Made by a program: the position numbers and the translations under genes
The notes under the pieces: generated by a model
Seen by the model: the letters and a program-made list of their open reading frames with translations, nothing else
Databases searched by the model: none
What the model was told of the DNA's origin: nothing
Shown: one piece after another, positions 24,301 through 33,661 of the stretch
Layout: each line of letters starts with the position of its first letter
Position numbering within the stretch: position 1 is the first letter of the stretch
Assembly: GCA_031411495.1 (NCBI GenBank)
Contig: JANOBD010000081.1
Location: 16,957 to 80,956, forward strand
Source of the DNA: JANOBD01 sp031411495
GTDB lineage: Bacteria > Planctomycetota > Phycisphaerae > Tepidisphaerales > Tepidisphaeraceae
Direction of reading: 5' to 3'
Length of the DNA: 64,000 nucleotides

Positions 24301-25587
24301 TTACGGAAACAACCCCTTCAACTTATGCGCCTCCGCCACGCGGCCGATGCCCATGCCATACGCGGCTGTTCGGTAATCACAGTCCTTTTCGTTCGCGAGC
24401 GCGTCCACCTGTTCAAACGCACGCTCCATGATCTTCTTGAGTTCGTTGTCGACCCGCGCCTTGTCCCAGAAGTAGTTGTCCAGGCCCTGGACCCACTCGA
24501 AGTAGGAGACCGTCACGCCGCCGGCGTTGGCGAGGATGTCGGGGATGATCGTCACGCCTTTGTCGCGGAGGATCTCATCCGCGGTCGGCGTGGTCGGGCC
24601 GTTGGCGGCTTCGATGATGTACTTCGCCTGGATCGTCGGCGCGTTCTCTTCGGTGATCGTGCTCTCCATCGCGGCGGGGATGAGCACTTCGCAGTCGCAG
24701 GCGACGAGCTCTTCGTTGGTGATCGCTTCGCCGGCGGGTGAGTCGATAAGCTTGCCGGTCTCTTTGACGAACTGGCCGGCCGCGTCGATGTCGATGCCGT
24801 TGCCGTTGTAGATGCCGGTGTAACGATCGCTGACGGCGACGATCGTCGCGCCCATTTCATCCAGCAGTCGCGCGGCGTGGAAGCCGACATTGCCGAAGCC
24901 CTGGATCGCGATGCGGACGCCTTCGAGGTTTCGCCCGAGCGTGGAGAAGAACTTCGCCAGCACGTACATCACGCCGCGGCCGGTGGCTTCTTCACGGCCG
25001 ACGCTGCCGCCGAGCGCGACGGGCTTGCCGGTGACGACGCCGAGTTCCTGGTGGCCGACCATCATCGAGTAGGTGTCGAGCAGCCACGCCATGACCTGCG
25101 AGTCGGTGCCGGCATCGGGCGCGGGGATGTCGATGTTGGGGCCGATGATCGGCATGATCTCGGAGGTGTACCGACGGGTGAGGCGTTCCTTTTCGCGCAT
25201 GGAGAGTTTGCGCGGGTCGCAGACGATGCCGCCTTTCGCGCCGCCGTAGGGAAGGCCGACGAGCGCGTTCTTCCAGGTCTGGAGCATGGCGAGGGCCATC
25301 ACTTCGTCGCGATCGACGGCGAGGTCGTATCGAAGGCCGCCTTTGAACGGTCCGAGCGTATTGTTGTGCTGCACGCGATAGCCGGTGAACGTCTGGTAGT
25401 TGCCATTATCCATCTTGATCGGACAGGAGACGGTGAGGACGCGTTTGGGCGAAGCGAGCATCGAGCGGACCTGCTGGTCGAGCTTGAGTTCGTCGTAGAC
25501 GCGGTTGAAGTAGACGTTGGCGTTCTGCCAGAACTTGGCGACATCGTTCGGACGCGCGGCAAGGCGGTCGGTGGAGGATTGGCTCAT
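24301..25587 (-). CDS. gdhA: Glu/Leu/Phe/Val dehydrogenase, probably glutamate dehydrogenase
   Basis: This 428-residue enzyme interconverts glutamate and 2-oxoglutarate plus ammonia. It shows the substrate-binding GPFKGGLRY, the catalytic-lysine loop PYGGAKGGI, PAPDAGTD and the nucleotide-binding GFGNVGFHAA. The hexameric family is about 420-450 residues long, so it is full length. ATG at 25587 is chosen because conservation begins there. The frame stays open upstream, but that part has no family similarity. No clear Shine-Dalgarno sequence is present. A triple TGAGAG array lies about 200 nt upstream. Confidence 0.93.
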   Translation of the reverse strand: MSQSSTDRLAARPNDVAKFWQNANVYFNRVYDELKLDQQVRSMLASPKRVLTVSCPIKMDNGNYQTFTGYRVQHNNTLGPFKGGLRYDLAVDRDEVMALAMLQTWKNALVGLPYGGAKGGIVCDPRKLSMREKERLTRRYTSEIMPIIGPNIDIPAPDAGTDSQVMAWLLDTYSMMVGHQELGVVTGKPVALGGSVGREEATGRGVMYVLAKFFSTLGRNLEGVRIAIQGFGNVGFHAARLLDEMGATIVAVSDRYTGIYNGNGIDIDAAGQFVKETGKLIDSPAGEAITNEELVACDCEVLIPAAMESTITEENAPTIQAKYIIEAANGPTTPTADEILRDKGVTIIPDILANAGGVTVSYFEWVQGLDNYFWDKARVDNELKKIMERAFEQVDALANEKDCDYRTAAYGMGIGRVAEAHKLKGLFP

Positions 25588-26352
25588 GGGGGCGTATTGA
25601 CGCTTCGCGAGAGAGCTTTTGCAACTTTGTGCGCGACATCGCGCCATGCGTGCAGAAACGGAAGCGTGCGTCACCGCGTTCTGCAGCACTTCGGCATCGA
25701 GAGGCTGCGCAGTTTGGATGTCGGCTCGCGGCAAGGTGAGAGGCCGATTCGGTGCGGTGATCGACACCTCTCGCAGTTTGAATAGGCTCTCATTTCCTCT
25801 CATTTCGTCTCGCAGGCTCGATGCAGTGCTCGCCCGATCGCGGCCGCAAGCGTTGATCGACGATGGGTTTGTGTCCTTCCATTTCATGATGCACCACCCG
25901 GAATTACCCTCTCACTCGTGAGAGGGGCGCTCGCTGCTTCGACGTCTATCCCGAGCCGTCGTTCGACGTCCTACGCGTCGCCGAAACTCGGCGCGCAGTT
26001 CCGCCGCGAGCGAATTCAAATCGTGTGAAGGTAGGTGCCGTGTGAGATGGGATGCAAGGAGATTCCGGCGTCTAGAAATAAGGTGATTGCGAGGAACTAA
26101 GAGACTGGGGTGTCACCCTCAGGTACGCCGAAGGGTCTGGTAGCGCCGTGAGAAATCGACACTTGGTACTCCGCATAAAAAACGATGGAGTAAAAGGAGC
26201 TGCTCATATGCCACTGGCGCTAGAGGCTTGCGAGCATGGACAGAGAACTCGAAGGCTATCTCTGCATGACAGTCGTTGGTACCCGACGAACGAACTACAC
26301 CCGCTATCGAGTTTGTCTGGTAGTGTAGATGACCCAATTGGCGGAGAACAAG
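25588..26352. other. 765-nt intergenic region with iterons and a palindrome
   Basis: The region lies between leftward gdhA and a rightward hypothetical gene. It contains the triple TGAGAG array (25787-25812) and a near-perfect 20-bp palindrome, CCCTCTCACTCGTGAGAGGG (25907-25926). No protein-coding frame with family similarity was found on either strand. Confidence 0.5.
25787..25812 (-). promoter_or_regulatory. Triple 10-bp iteron (TGAGAG) upstream of gdhA
   Basis: On the minus strand the units CGAGAC, TGAGAG and TGAGAG recur at exactly 10 bp, separated by GAAA, and are followed by CCTATTC. A near-identical array lies upstream of the radical SAM gene at 37546-37571 in the same orientation relative to its gene. 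Confidence 0.45.
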
Positions 26353-27414
26353 ATGCCCAAACAGGACAAGAAGCAGCGGCGTGCCGCGAAGCAGGCGCAG
26401 AAGAAGAAGGAGGCGCGACGGCACGATTCGATCAGCCCGCTCAAGCGGCTCGCGGATGCGCCGGGCGAAGCCGAGTGTTGGGCGACGCCGGACTTTGAAC
26501 TCAACGGCCAATTGTCCATTCACGCGTTCAAGCGCGGCGACGGCCTGAGCGGCCAGTTCAGCTTCCTGATCGATCGTGGCGTGGTCGGACTGAAAGATAC
26601 TTGGAGCGTGATCCCCATCGAGCCGGCGCAGCGACAGATGATTTTTGACGCGTCGCGCGAACGCGGTTTCGCCTTGCAACGGATCACGAGCGCAGCGGCG
26701 CTGGCTTGGATCGCTGGCGCAGCGCGATGGACGAACGAGAACGGCATGAAACTGCCGAAGGACTGGCTCAAGATCGCGGCAGTCGTCGGTGACGTGGGCG
26801 ACTGGCATCACGCCGACGTCTCCGCATTCAAGAAGGAGTTCGCCGGTCATCCGGAAGACCTGCGGCAGCGTCTGATCGCGGAATCGTTCGAGTCGTACAT
26901 GAAGCGGAAAGACATCGCTTTCACGTTCAGTGACGGCGCGCCTTTCAAGGATCAACGCACCGGCCGATACAGCAATCTGGAAGAATATGCAGCCGACGAT
27001 GAGGAGGATATCGAGGAGGTAGACGAACTCTTTTCATCGCTCACCGATGCCGAGCTCAATGACGTGCTAATGAAGTACGTACCGGTCGCGGCCGAACTGA
27101 CGAAGCAGACGGGCGCGTGGCTCGCCGCGAAAGGCAAATCTCCTTCTTCGGAACTGCCCAACGCGTGGAAATTGATCGTGGTTGTAACGACGCTCTCAAA
27201 CAACCTGCCTGCCGAATCGGATATGACCGATGACGACAAGGGAGATCTTTCGCACGACTGGATTGTCGAACTATCACAACGAATCACGACGGATTCGCCT
27301 GAGGAGCTGCATCGCGCGATCGGACAATGTATTCAGCACTTGCTTGTCGACCAACACTTGATGGTGAACGCATCGATCAAGATCGCGCCACCGGATGAGG
27401 GCGATTCCGACTAA
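26353..27414 (+). CDS. Hypothetical protein
   Basis: The protein has 353 residues and is soluble, with no signal peptide and no domain that I recognise. The first 25 residues are strongly basic (KKQRRAAKQAQKKKEARR), which may bind nucleic acid or be disordered. An acidic run, DDEEDIEEVDEL, lies at about 215-226. The ATG at 26353 has GGAG 6 nt upstream and is preferred over an earlier in-frame start. It is followed closely by the M32 carboxypeptidase gene in the same direction. Confidence 0.75.
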   Translation: MPKQDKKQRRAAKQAQKKKEARRHDSISPLKRLADAPGEAECWATPDFELNGQLSIHAFKRGDGLSGQFSFLIDRGVVGLKDTWSVIPIEPAQRQMIFDASRERGFALQRITSAAALAWIAGAARWTNENGMKLPKDWLKIAAVVGDVGDWHHADVSAFKKEFAGHPEDLRQRLIAESFESYMKRKDIAFTFSDGAPFKDQRTGRYSNLEEYAADDEEDIEEVDELFSSLTDAELNDVLMKYVPVAAELTKQTGAWLAAKGKSPSSELPNAWKLIVVVTTLSNNLPAESDMTDDDKGDLSHDWIVELSQRITTDSPEELHRAIGQCIQHLLVDQHLMVNASIKIAPPDEGDSD

Positions 27415-27513
27415 GGCGTTCCACTGCGTGAGGCGCTGCGGGGGCTTCGATGCGGACTTCGATCGATGTATTGACCGTTGCCCAAACGACGTTTCAGACG
27501 CACAATCACCGCC

Positions 27514-29016
27514 ATGAACCCTCAAACCGCCTACGACGCGCTCAAGAAAGAGCTGTTCCAACTCGCGATCATCAACTCCACCAACGCGCTCATCGGCTGG
27601 GATGAGAACACGCATCTGCCCGACAACGGCACGGCCTGGCGGGCGGAACAGTCGGCGTTCTTCGGCAAGCTGTCTCACGCGACATTCACGAAGAAGGAAA
27701 TCGGCGACCTGATCTCGGCCGTCGAAGGATCGGACCTCGCGAAGGACGGAGCAAGCGACATCGGCGCGAACATCCGCGAGCTTCGCCGCAGCTACACCCG
27801 CGCGACGAAACTCCCCGGCTCGCTCGTGGAAGAGATGGCCAAGCACAACGTGTTGGCGCAGCAGGCGTGGGTCGATGCGCGCAAGAACAAGACGTTCCCC
27901 ACCTTCGCGCCATGGCTGAAAAAGACCTACGACCTCAAGCGGCAGGAGGCCGAGTGTGTCGGCTTCAAGGAGCACATCTACGACGCGTTGCTCGACGACT
28001 ACGAGCCGTACGAAACCGCGGCCGGCGCGCGGAAAGTGCTCGAAGGCTTGCGCGGCGAACTGGTCGGGCTCGTGAAGAAGGTGCAGAACTCACCGAAGAA
28101 GGCGCCGGAACTCAAAGGGCCGTTCCCGCTGGATGCGCAGGAGAAGTTCGGCAAGCTCGCCGCCGAGAAGGTCGGCTTCGACTTCACCTCCGGCCGGCTT
28201 GACGTCTCTGTACATCCGTTCTGCTCCGGCATGGCGGCGGGCGATACGCGCATGACGACGCGTTACGACGAATCCGATCTCGTCGGCGCGTTCTTCGGCG
28301 TCCTGCACGAGACGGGTCACGGCCTGTACGAGCAGGGCTTGAAGAAAGCAGAGAATCCCGGCCTGCCGATCGCGGATGCGATCTCGCTGGGTATCCACGA
28401 GAGCCAAAGCCGGATGTGGGAGAACCTCGTCGGCCGCTCGAAAGCGTTCTGGAGCTACTTCGCGCCGATCGCGCGCGAGCATTTCTCGACGCTCAAGAGC
28501 GTGAGCGATCAGGACATGATGTTCGCGTTCAACGACGTCGCGCCGAGCTTCATCCGCACCGAGAGCGATGAGGTGACCTACAACCTGCACATCCTGCTGC
28601 GGTTTGAACTCGAGACCGCGCTGCTGAGCAAGGAACTCGACGCGAAGGACCTGCCCGAAGCGTGGAATGCGAAGATGAAGCAGTACCTCGGCATCACGCC
28701 GCCGGACGATGCGAAGGGATGTCTGCAGGATGTGCATTGGAGCTGCGGCCTTGTCGGCTACTTCCCGACCTACACGCTGGGCAACCTCTACTCGGCGCAG
28801 TTCTTCGAACAGGCGCGCAAGGATCTGGGCGATCTGGATGCAATGTTCGCCAAAGGCGAGTTCGCGCCGCTGCTCGGCTGGCTGCGCAAGAACATTCACC
28901 AGCACGGGAAGCGGTACAGCGCGCGCGACCTGGTGAAGAAGGTGACCGGTAGCGACCTGAGCGCGACGGCGCTGCTGAGCTATCTGAAGAAGAAGGTCGA
29001 AACCTACTACGGTTGA
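27514..29016 (+). CDS. M32-family (Taq-type) metallocarboxypeptidase
   Basis: This 500-residue cytosolic zinc peptidase removes C-terminal residues from peptides. The zinc motif HETGH begins at residue 265. The M32 hallmarks HPFCSGMAAGDTRMTTRY upstream and GIHESQSRMWEN downstream are intact, the latter carrying the third ligand. Length matches the family. The start is set at ATG 27514 from conservation. No Shine-Dalgarno sequence is seen, so initiation may be leaderless or coupled. A strong hairpin follows. Confidence 0.94.
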   Translation: MNPQTAYDALKKELFQLAIINSTNALIGWDENTHLPDNGTAWRAEQSAFFGKLSHATFTKKEIGDLISAVEGSDLAKDGASDIGANIRELRRSYTRATKLPGSLVEEMAKHNVLAQQAWVDARKNKTFPTFAPWLKKTYDLKRQEAECVGFKEHIYDALLDDYEPYETAAGARKVLEGLRGELVGLVKKVQNSPKKAPELKGPFPLDAQEKFGKLAAEKVGFDFTSGRLDVSVHPFCSGMAAGDTRMTTRYDESDLVGAFFGVLHETGHGLYEQGLKKAENPGLPIADAISLGIHESQSRMWENLVGRSKAFWSYFAPIAREHFSTLKSVSDQDMMFAFNDVAPSFIRTESDEVTYNLHILLRFELETALLSKELDAKDLPEAWNAKMKQYLGITPPDDAKGCLQDVHWSCGLVGYFPTYTLGNLYSAQFFEQARKDLGDLDAMFAKGEFAPLLGWLRKNIHQHGKRYSARDLVKKVTGSDLSATALLSYLKKKVETYYG

Positions 29017-29061
29017 ACGCGCCGATCGGTTCCAGGTAAATCGAGTTCGTTGCGACCCAAG

Positions 29062-29087
29062 GGGGTGGCGGCTTAAGCCGCCGCCCC
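29062..29087. terminator. Palindromic hairpin after the carboxypeptidase gene
   Basis: A 13-bp near-perfect inverted repeat centred on TTAA includes GGCGGCTTAAGCCGCC. It lies 45 nt beyond the stop and lacks a T-tract. Confidence 0.55.
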
Positions 29088-29168
29088 GATGCGCGTGGCG
29101 ACATCGTGTTCGGGGTTTGAAAGGTGCGACAACGGCGCGAAGCAAGGTGTCTGTGGCTCGCGCGATCA

Positions 29169-29198
29169 TTGGCGAGCCCCCCCGAATCCGGATACACT
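29169..29198 (+). promoter_or_regulatory. Candidate promoter of the GspE-like/CvpA operon
   Basis: TTGGCG (29169-29174) and TACACT (29193-29198) are separated by 18 nt, about 60 nt upstream of the ATG at 29257. Confidence 0.35.
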
Positions 29199-29256
29199 CC
29201 GAGGCCCGACAGGTCGGTAATCGGCCTTCGCATCGCTCGACACCGAAGGAGTCTGG

Positions 29257-30936
29257 ATGGGTTCGCATCTGCTGGCGGCAATTGATTTCGGCCCGTACGT
29301 CGCGTGGTGGAAGGCCATTCCCTTCCTCTTCCTTTTCTTTTTCTGGGCGCGAATCCTCACTTGGATCGACAAGGACACGAAGAAGGTCAACCTGGCCCGT
29401 CAGGGCATCAATGCGGGGACCGTCGTCATGTTCCTGCTGGGTATTGGAGCGTTTTTCTTCCTGCAGGGATTTGGCCTGGCGCTGGGCGTCTTCGTTGCGC
29501 TCATGGCCGTCAGCTTCGGCGGATACATCGGGTACCGCTCGAGCCAGGTCGGGCTCGGCGATCTGAAAGATTCACTCGCCGACGATTTCGGTTCCATGCT
29601 CCGATTCGGCAAGCCCAAGGACGAGAAGTCCGAACTCGCCACCGGCGATTTCATTTTCTCGCCAAAGAGCGGCCAGAACATCCGCAACCCCGATGCAGAA
29701 GACCCGAATTACCAGGGATACATCGCGCTATGTCAGTTGCTGATGGACCCGATGGTCAAAGGCGCGCAGACGATCGAAATGGGCCCGAGTGGTGAGAGCA
29801 CCATCTCGAGATACCTTGTCGATGGGGTGCCGTACGACGGCATCAAGCTCGAAAAGCCGCAGGCGGCCGAGGCCGTACTGCTCGTCAAACGCCTGGCAAA
29901 CCTCGACGTCGACGAAAAGCGCAAGCCGCAGGTCGGCAAGTTCAAGATGGGTTTTGCCGGCGAGAAGCACGAAATCCAGGTGAAGGTGCAGGGGAGCAGC
30001 GCCGGCGAATCGATGCGGATGGAGTTCGATGTCCCGCAGCGCTACCAGATGAAGTCGCACGAGCTCGGCTTCACCGCCGACCAGCTCCAGTACTTCCAGG
30101 ATACGCTCGATGAGCCCGGCATCGTGCTGCTGGCGATGCCGAAGGGCACCGGCCTGACGACGCTCGAATACGCCATGCTCCGCAACCATGATGCGTTCAC
30201 GAGCCACATCCTGACGATCGAACGGGATCCGCCGATCGAACTCGAAGGCATCACGCAGAACAAGCTCGGCGCCGGCGCATCGCCGGCTGAAGAGGCCAAG
30301 ACCGTCTCCTGGGTGACGAGCCAGGAACCGAGCGTGCTGATGGTGAGCAGCGTCGAGACCTCCGAGGCGGCCAACGACCTGATCAAGTACGCCGCCAACG
30401 GCCGACGCGCCTACGTGGGCCTCAAGGCCGGCGACGTCTTCGAAGCACTCGAGCAGTGGCGAAAACTCGTCGGCGATACGAACCGCGCGATGTCGCAGGT
30501 GAGTTTTGTCGTCGCGGGTCGCGTGTTCCGACGCCTCTGCGACGCGACCAAGATTGCCTACTCGCCGGACGAAAAGCTGCTCCGCCAGCTCGGCATGCAC
30601 CCCGGCCGAGTCACCGAACTCTACAAGCCGAACTTCGGCCCGCTCCGCGACGCACGTGGCAATGAAGTGCCCGACACGTACTGCTTCGGTCTGGGTTACA
30701 AGGGCCGGTTCGGCGTGTACGAACTGTTCGTGATCGACGACGAAATCCGCGCCGCCCTCAACCAGGGCCTGACCGGACAGCAGATGCGCACGCTCTTCCG
30801 TAAGCAGAAGCGAAAGTACATTCAGGAACTGGCGCTGGCGCGCCTCGAAGGCGGCGATACCGATGTGAAGGAGTTCCTCCGCGTGCTCAAGCCTTCGGGA
30901 AGTGACGACGCGAAGAAGCCGCCGACCCGCATGTGA
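29257..30936 (+). CDS. Membrane-anchored degenerate GspE/PilB-like ATPase
   Basis: The protein has 559 residues. Two or three hydrophobic segments occupy residues about 20-35 and 50-90, which is unusual for soluble secretion ATPases. The rest follows the GspE/PilB fold to the end (GYKGRFGVYELFVIDDEIR near the C-terminus). All catalytic motifs are altered. The P-loop position (residues about 294-302) reads MPKGTGLTT without the lysine. The Walker B position (from about 357) reads EPSVLMVSSVET without the glutamate. The histidine box reads YVGLKAGDV. The zinc tetracysteine site is also lost. It is therefore probably a non-hydrolysing scaffold derived from a type II secretion or type IV pilus ATPase. 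It shares an operon with a CvpA-like gene. Confidence 0.78.
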   Translation: MGSHLLAAIDFGPYVAWWKAIPFLFLFFFWARILTWIDKDTKKVNLARQGINAGTVVMFLLGIGAFFFLQGFGLALGVFVALMAVSFGGYIGYRSSQVGLGDLKDSLADDFGSMLRFGKPKDEKSELATGDFIFSPKSGQNIRNPDAEDPNYQGYIALCQLLMDPMVKGAQTIEMGPSGESTISRYLVDGVPYDGIKLEKPQAAEAVLLVKRLANLDVDEKRKPQVGKFKMGFAGEKHEIQVKVQGSSAGESMRMEFDVPQRYQMKSHELGFTADQLQYFQDTLDEPGIVLLAMPKGTGLTTLEYAMLRNHDAFTSHILTIERDPPIELEGITQNKLGAGASPAEEAKTVSWVTSQEPSVLMVSSVETSEAANDLIKYAANGRRAYVGLKAGDVFEALEQWRKLVGDTNRAMSQVSFVVAGRVFRRLCDATKIAYSPDEKLLRQLGMHPGRVTELYKPNFGPLRDARGNEVPDTYCFGLGYKGRFGVYELFVIDDEIRAALNQGLTGQQMRTLFRKQKRKYIQELALARLEGGDTDVKEFLRVLKPSGSDDAKKPPTRM

Positions 30937-30997
30937 GCCCGGCTGTCACGTGTTTGCCGACGACATTTACAACGAAACTCCGTAGCGAGATTTCATC

Positions 30998-32260
30998 ATG
31001 ATCCTCAGCATCCTCGCCATCCTCATCATCCTGGGCATCGCCTATTTTCACTGGGTGCAGGGTCTGTTCAGCGCCTCGATCTCGATGACGCTCGCGATCC
31101 TCGCCTCTGCGCTGGCGATCGGCATGCACGAGTGGCTTGCCACGTCGTTCCTCGGCGGCGCGCTGGCGGATTACGCGAACGCCATCATGATGTGCGTGAC
31201 TTTCGCGATCATTTACTTCGTCGGTCGCATCCTGTTCGACACGCTCGTGCCGGGGAACGTGTCGGTGCCACTTTACATGGATAAGGTCGGCGGCGGCGTG
31301 TGCGGGCTGGTTGCCGCGCTTTTTGCCGTCGGAACGCTCCTGCTGGCGGCGCAGACGCTGCCGTTTGGCGTCGCGATCGCCGGCTTCGGGCGGTATCCCG
31401 TCGCCGTTTCCAAGGAGGTGACCGTGCCCGGCCAACGTCGCGCCGCCGATGCTCAGGTGGTCGACGCACTCGACCTCGAAGCCGGAAAGACCATGCCTGC
31501 CGAAACGGCAAAGCTGGGCATGATCGTTCCGGTCGACTCGATGGTGCTGAACTTCGCATCGTTCCAGAGTGCCAGCGGCGCGCTCTCCGGCGACGTCGAT
31601 TTAAACTCGCGCCACCCGGACCTTCTCAACGAACTTTTCTTCGCCCGCCTCGGACTCGAAGGCGGCGCCAAGCACGCTGCGCTCAATCTCGGCACCAAGA
31701 AGGAAATCTCCGTTTCCAAGATGTTCACCGCGCCTTCGCTGATCCAGATGGACAGCGAGTTGGCGCAGATCCGCCATCCGAAGTTCGCCGTTGAAAAGCA
31801 ACTCAAGGCCGATGCGAATCATGTGATCCTGATTATTCGAACGCGGGTCGCCGCGAACGCCACCGATAAGGACCGCAACTTCCGCTTCAGCCCGGGCTCT
31901 GTCCGACTGGTGGCCGGCGGCGCGAATTATTACCCCGTCGGCACCCTCTATCATCCCGGCAACGTGCTGCTCGCGAACCGCATCGACGATTTCATCATCT
32001 CGGTCGGCGATGCCGAGTTTGACCTCGTCTTCTATATCGATCGCAAGTCGGCACTCGAAGAGCCTGATGCCAAGAGCGACCTGAAGGCCAAGGCCGGTTC
32101 CTTCCTGGAAGTGAAGCGATACGCCCGCGTCGAACTCGGCGGAATGGAAATCGTCCCGACACTCGATGCGCCGGCGACAGACGGCATTCTCCGCAAGACG
32201 CAGACGGAAGACGAAATCAAAAAGCGCCTTTCGGGCGCTGCGCTCGAAGAAGGAAAGTAG
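30998..32260 (+). CDS. CvpA-like membrane protein
   Basis: The protein has 420 residues. Four hydrophobic helices fill residues 1-125 in the pattern of CvpA (colicin V production-like) proteins, with HWVQGLFSASISMTLAILAS and IIYFVGRILFD. The remaining 290 residues are soluble and without a recognised domain, probably beta-rich. It lies 61 nt downstream of the degenerate ATPase on the same strand. CvpA proteins are linked to envelope homeostasis and secretion. Its exact role here is unknown. Confidence 0.68.
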   Translation: MILSILAILIILGIAYFHWVQGLFSASISMTLAILASALAIGMHEWLATSFLGGALADYANAIMMCVTFAIIYFVGRILFDTLVPGNVSVPLYMDKVGGGVCGLVAALFAVGTLLLAAQTLPFGVAIAGFGRYPVAVSKEVTVPGQRRAADAQVVDALDLEAGKTMPAETAKLGMIVPVDSMVLNFASFQSASGALSGDVDLNSRHPDLLNELFFARLGLEGGAKHAALNLGTKKEISVSKMFTAPSLIQMDSELAQIRHPKFAVEKQLKADANHVILIIRTRVAANATDKDRNFRFSPGSVRLVAGGANYYPVGTLYHPGNVLLANRIDDFIISVGDAEFDLVFYIDRKSALEEPDAKSDLKAKAGSFLEVKRYARVELGGMEIVPTLDAPATDGILRKTQTEDEIKKRLSGAALEEGK

Positions 32261-32289
32261 CCGCGCACATCCGCCGGCATCGTGATCGA

Positions 32290-33552
32290 TCAGTTTGACT
32301 TCGGCTTCTCGGCAGCGCGCTTTGCCGCCTCGGCCTCTCGCCGCGCTTCGTCGGCTTCACGGCGGGCGGATCGCGCATCGAGTTTCGCCTGCTCCGCTTC
32401 ATGCCGAGCCGCTTCGGCATCGCACCGGGCGTCGCGGGCTTCTTTCCGAGCGCTGGCGATGGCACTCTCGGCCGAGTCGAGCGCATCGGTCACCGATCGG
32501 AGCGACGTCAACGCACCGCTTAGATCCTTCGACGCCGACTCCGCCTTCGCCGCCGCTTTGCTCAGCCCGGACCGCAGCGCATCCAGGGATGCCTGGATCT
32601 GCCGGAGCTGGCCATCCGCGTTGAGTTTCATCTCGTGGAGCAGCACGACGTTGGTCTTGCTCTGATCGACGGCGACGTGGGCGGCCCCGGCCGCCGATTG
32701 TGCGGCAGATGCTGCGACTTCGCGCTCCCCGACACCTTTGCGTGCCTCGTCCCGAACCTTCCGCGCTTCCGCGACCGCAGGCAACGCATCGAGGGAGTCC
32801 TCGAATCGCTGCTTCAACGCGGCCAACTCGCCTTGAGCCAATCGGAGCTCATCGAGCGCGGCCGCGTAAGGTTGATTCTGGCCAATGAGATTTCGGCGGA
32901 TCGCGGTGAGTTTGTTCTTCGCATCGATCCACTGCCGGCTCGCTGCAGCGATCGCCGCCTCGTTTGGCGGGTCGTTGTTGCGGAGTTGCCTGAGCGCCTG
33001 CGCGCGTTTGTCGACGGCCTGCTGCGCCTGCGCGATCGCTGGGCTGCCCGTGAGCACGACCTCCAGATCTGCCGACAGCTTGGTGAACTTCGAGGTGCGC
33101 GACTCCACGAGATCGACTGAAGCTTTGAACGGCTTCGACGCCGCGAACGCGTTGCGCTCGCTTTGCCTGGCCGACTCGATCCGTCGTTCGCACAGTCCGA
33201 GCGCGGTTCGCGCTTCGTCGAGCGAGCCCTGCGACGTCTTGAGCTCTGCCGCCCGCGCGATCAGAGCCTGCTCTGCCTTCTCCACTTCGGCCTGCGCTTG
33301 TTGAATCGCGGTGTCGATCAGCGGCAGCAGGAGCAATCGCTGCTGCCGTTCGCGATCCAGCCCACGGATGGCGTCCGCCAGGGCGTCAGTACCCGCGTCG
33401 AGAACCTTGTGGATGTCCGCGACATCCGAACTGGCCGATCGCGTCCTGTCGTGGATCGACAGTGCTTCGCGCTGCGCGGAGTCGATCGAGTCGGAACCCA
33501 GTGCCAGCAAGCCGAGCGAAAAGACGAAAGCGAGTCTGGTGACGCTGCACAT
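32290..33552 (-). CDS. Exported coiled-coil protein
   Basis: The protein has 420 residues. A signal peptide (MCSVTRLAFVFSLGLLALGS) is followed by almost continuous heptad-patterned helix, rich in A, E, R and K, to the end. The last 60 residues are a strongly charged ARREADEARREAEAAKR-type coil. GGAGG precedes the ATG at 33552. No domain is recognised. It is probably a periplasmic structural or scaffold protein. It follows the lysyl-oxidase-like gene on the same strand, separated by a good terminator. Confidence 0.78.
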   Translation of the reverse strand: MCSVTRLAFVFSLGLLALGSDSIDSAQREALSIHDRTRSASSDVADIHKVLDAGTDALADAIRGLDRERQQRLLLLPLIDTAIQQAQAEVEKAEQALIARAAELKTSQGSLDEARTALGLCERRIESARQSERNAFAASKPFKASVDLVESRTSKFTKLSADLEVVLTGSPAIAQAQQAVDKRAQALRQLRNNDPPNEAAIAAASRQWIDAKNKLTAIRRNLIGQNQPYAAALDELRLAQGELAALKQRFEDSLDALPAVAEARKVRDEARKGVGEREVAASAAQSAAGAAHVAVDQSKTNVVLLHEMKLNADGQLRQIQASLDALRSGLSKAAAKAESASKDLSGALTSLRSVTDALDSAESAIASARKEARDARCDAEAARHEAEQAKLDARSARREADEARREAEAAKRAAEKPKSN

Positions 33553-33600
33553 CGGAGGTGCCTCCGGTATGAAAGACATCTCATTCTGCGAGGCGTTGGC

Positions 33601-33630
33601 AAAAAAAGATCCGCACGTTGCCGTGCGGAT
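33601..33630 (-). terminator. Classic Rho-independent terminator
   Basis: Reading leftward, ATCCGCACG (33630-33622) pairs perfectly with CGTGCGGAT (33617-33609) around a 4-nt loop. One further base (33608) separates the stem from seven T residues (33607-33601). It ends the lysyl-oxidase-like transcript 32 nt past its stop. Confidence 0.88.
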
Positions 33631-33661
33631 GGGAGGGTTGGGTTGTCGGCTGTCCGGGCGT

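Noticed and set aside
25588..26352. Small protein gene in the gdhA upstream region
   Set aside because: The frames present overlap the gdhA leader or the next gene, have odd composition and no ribosome site.
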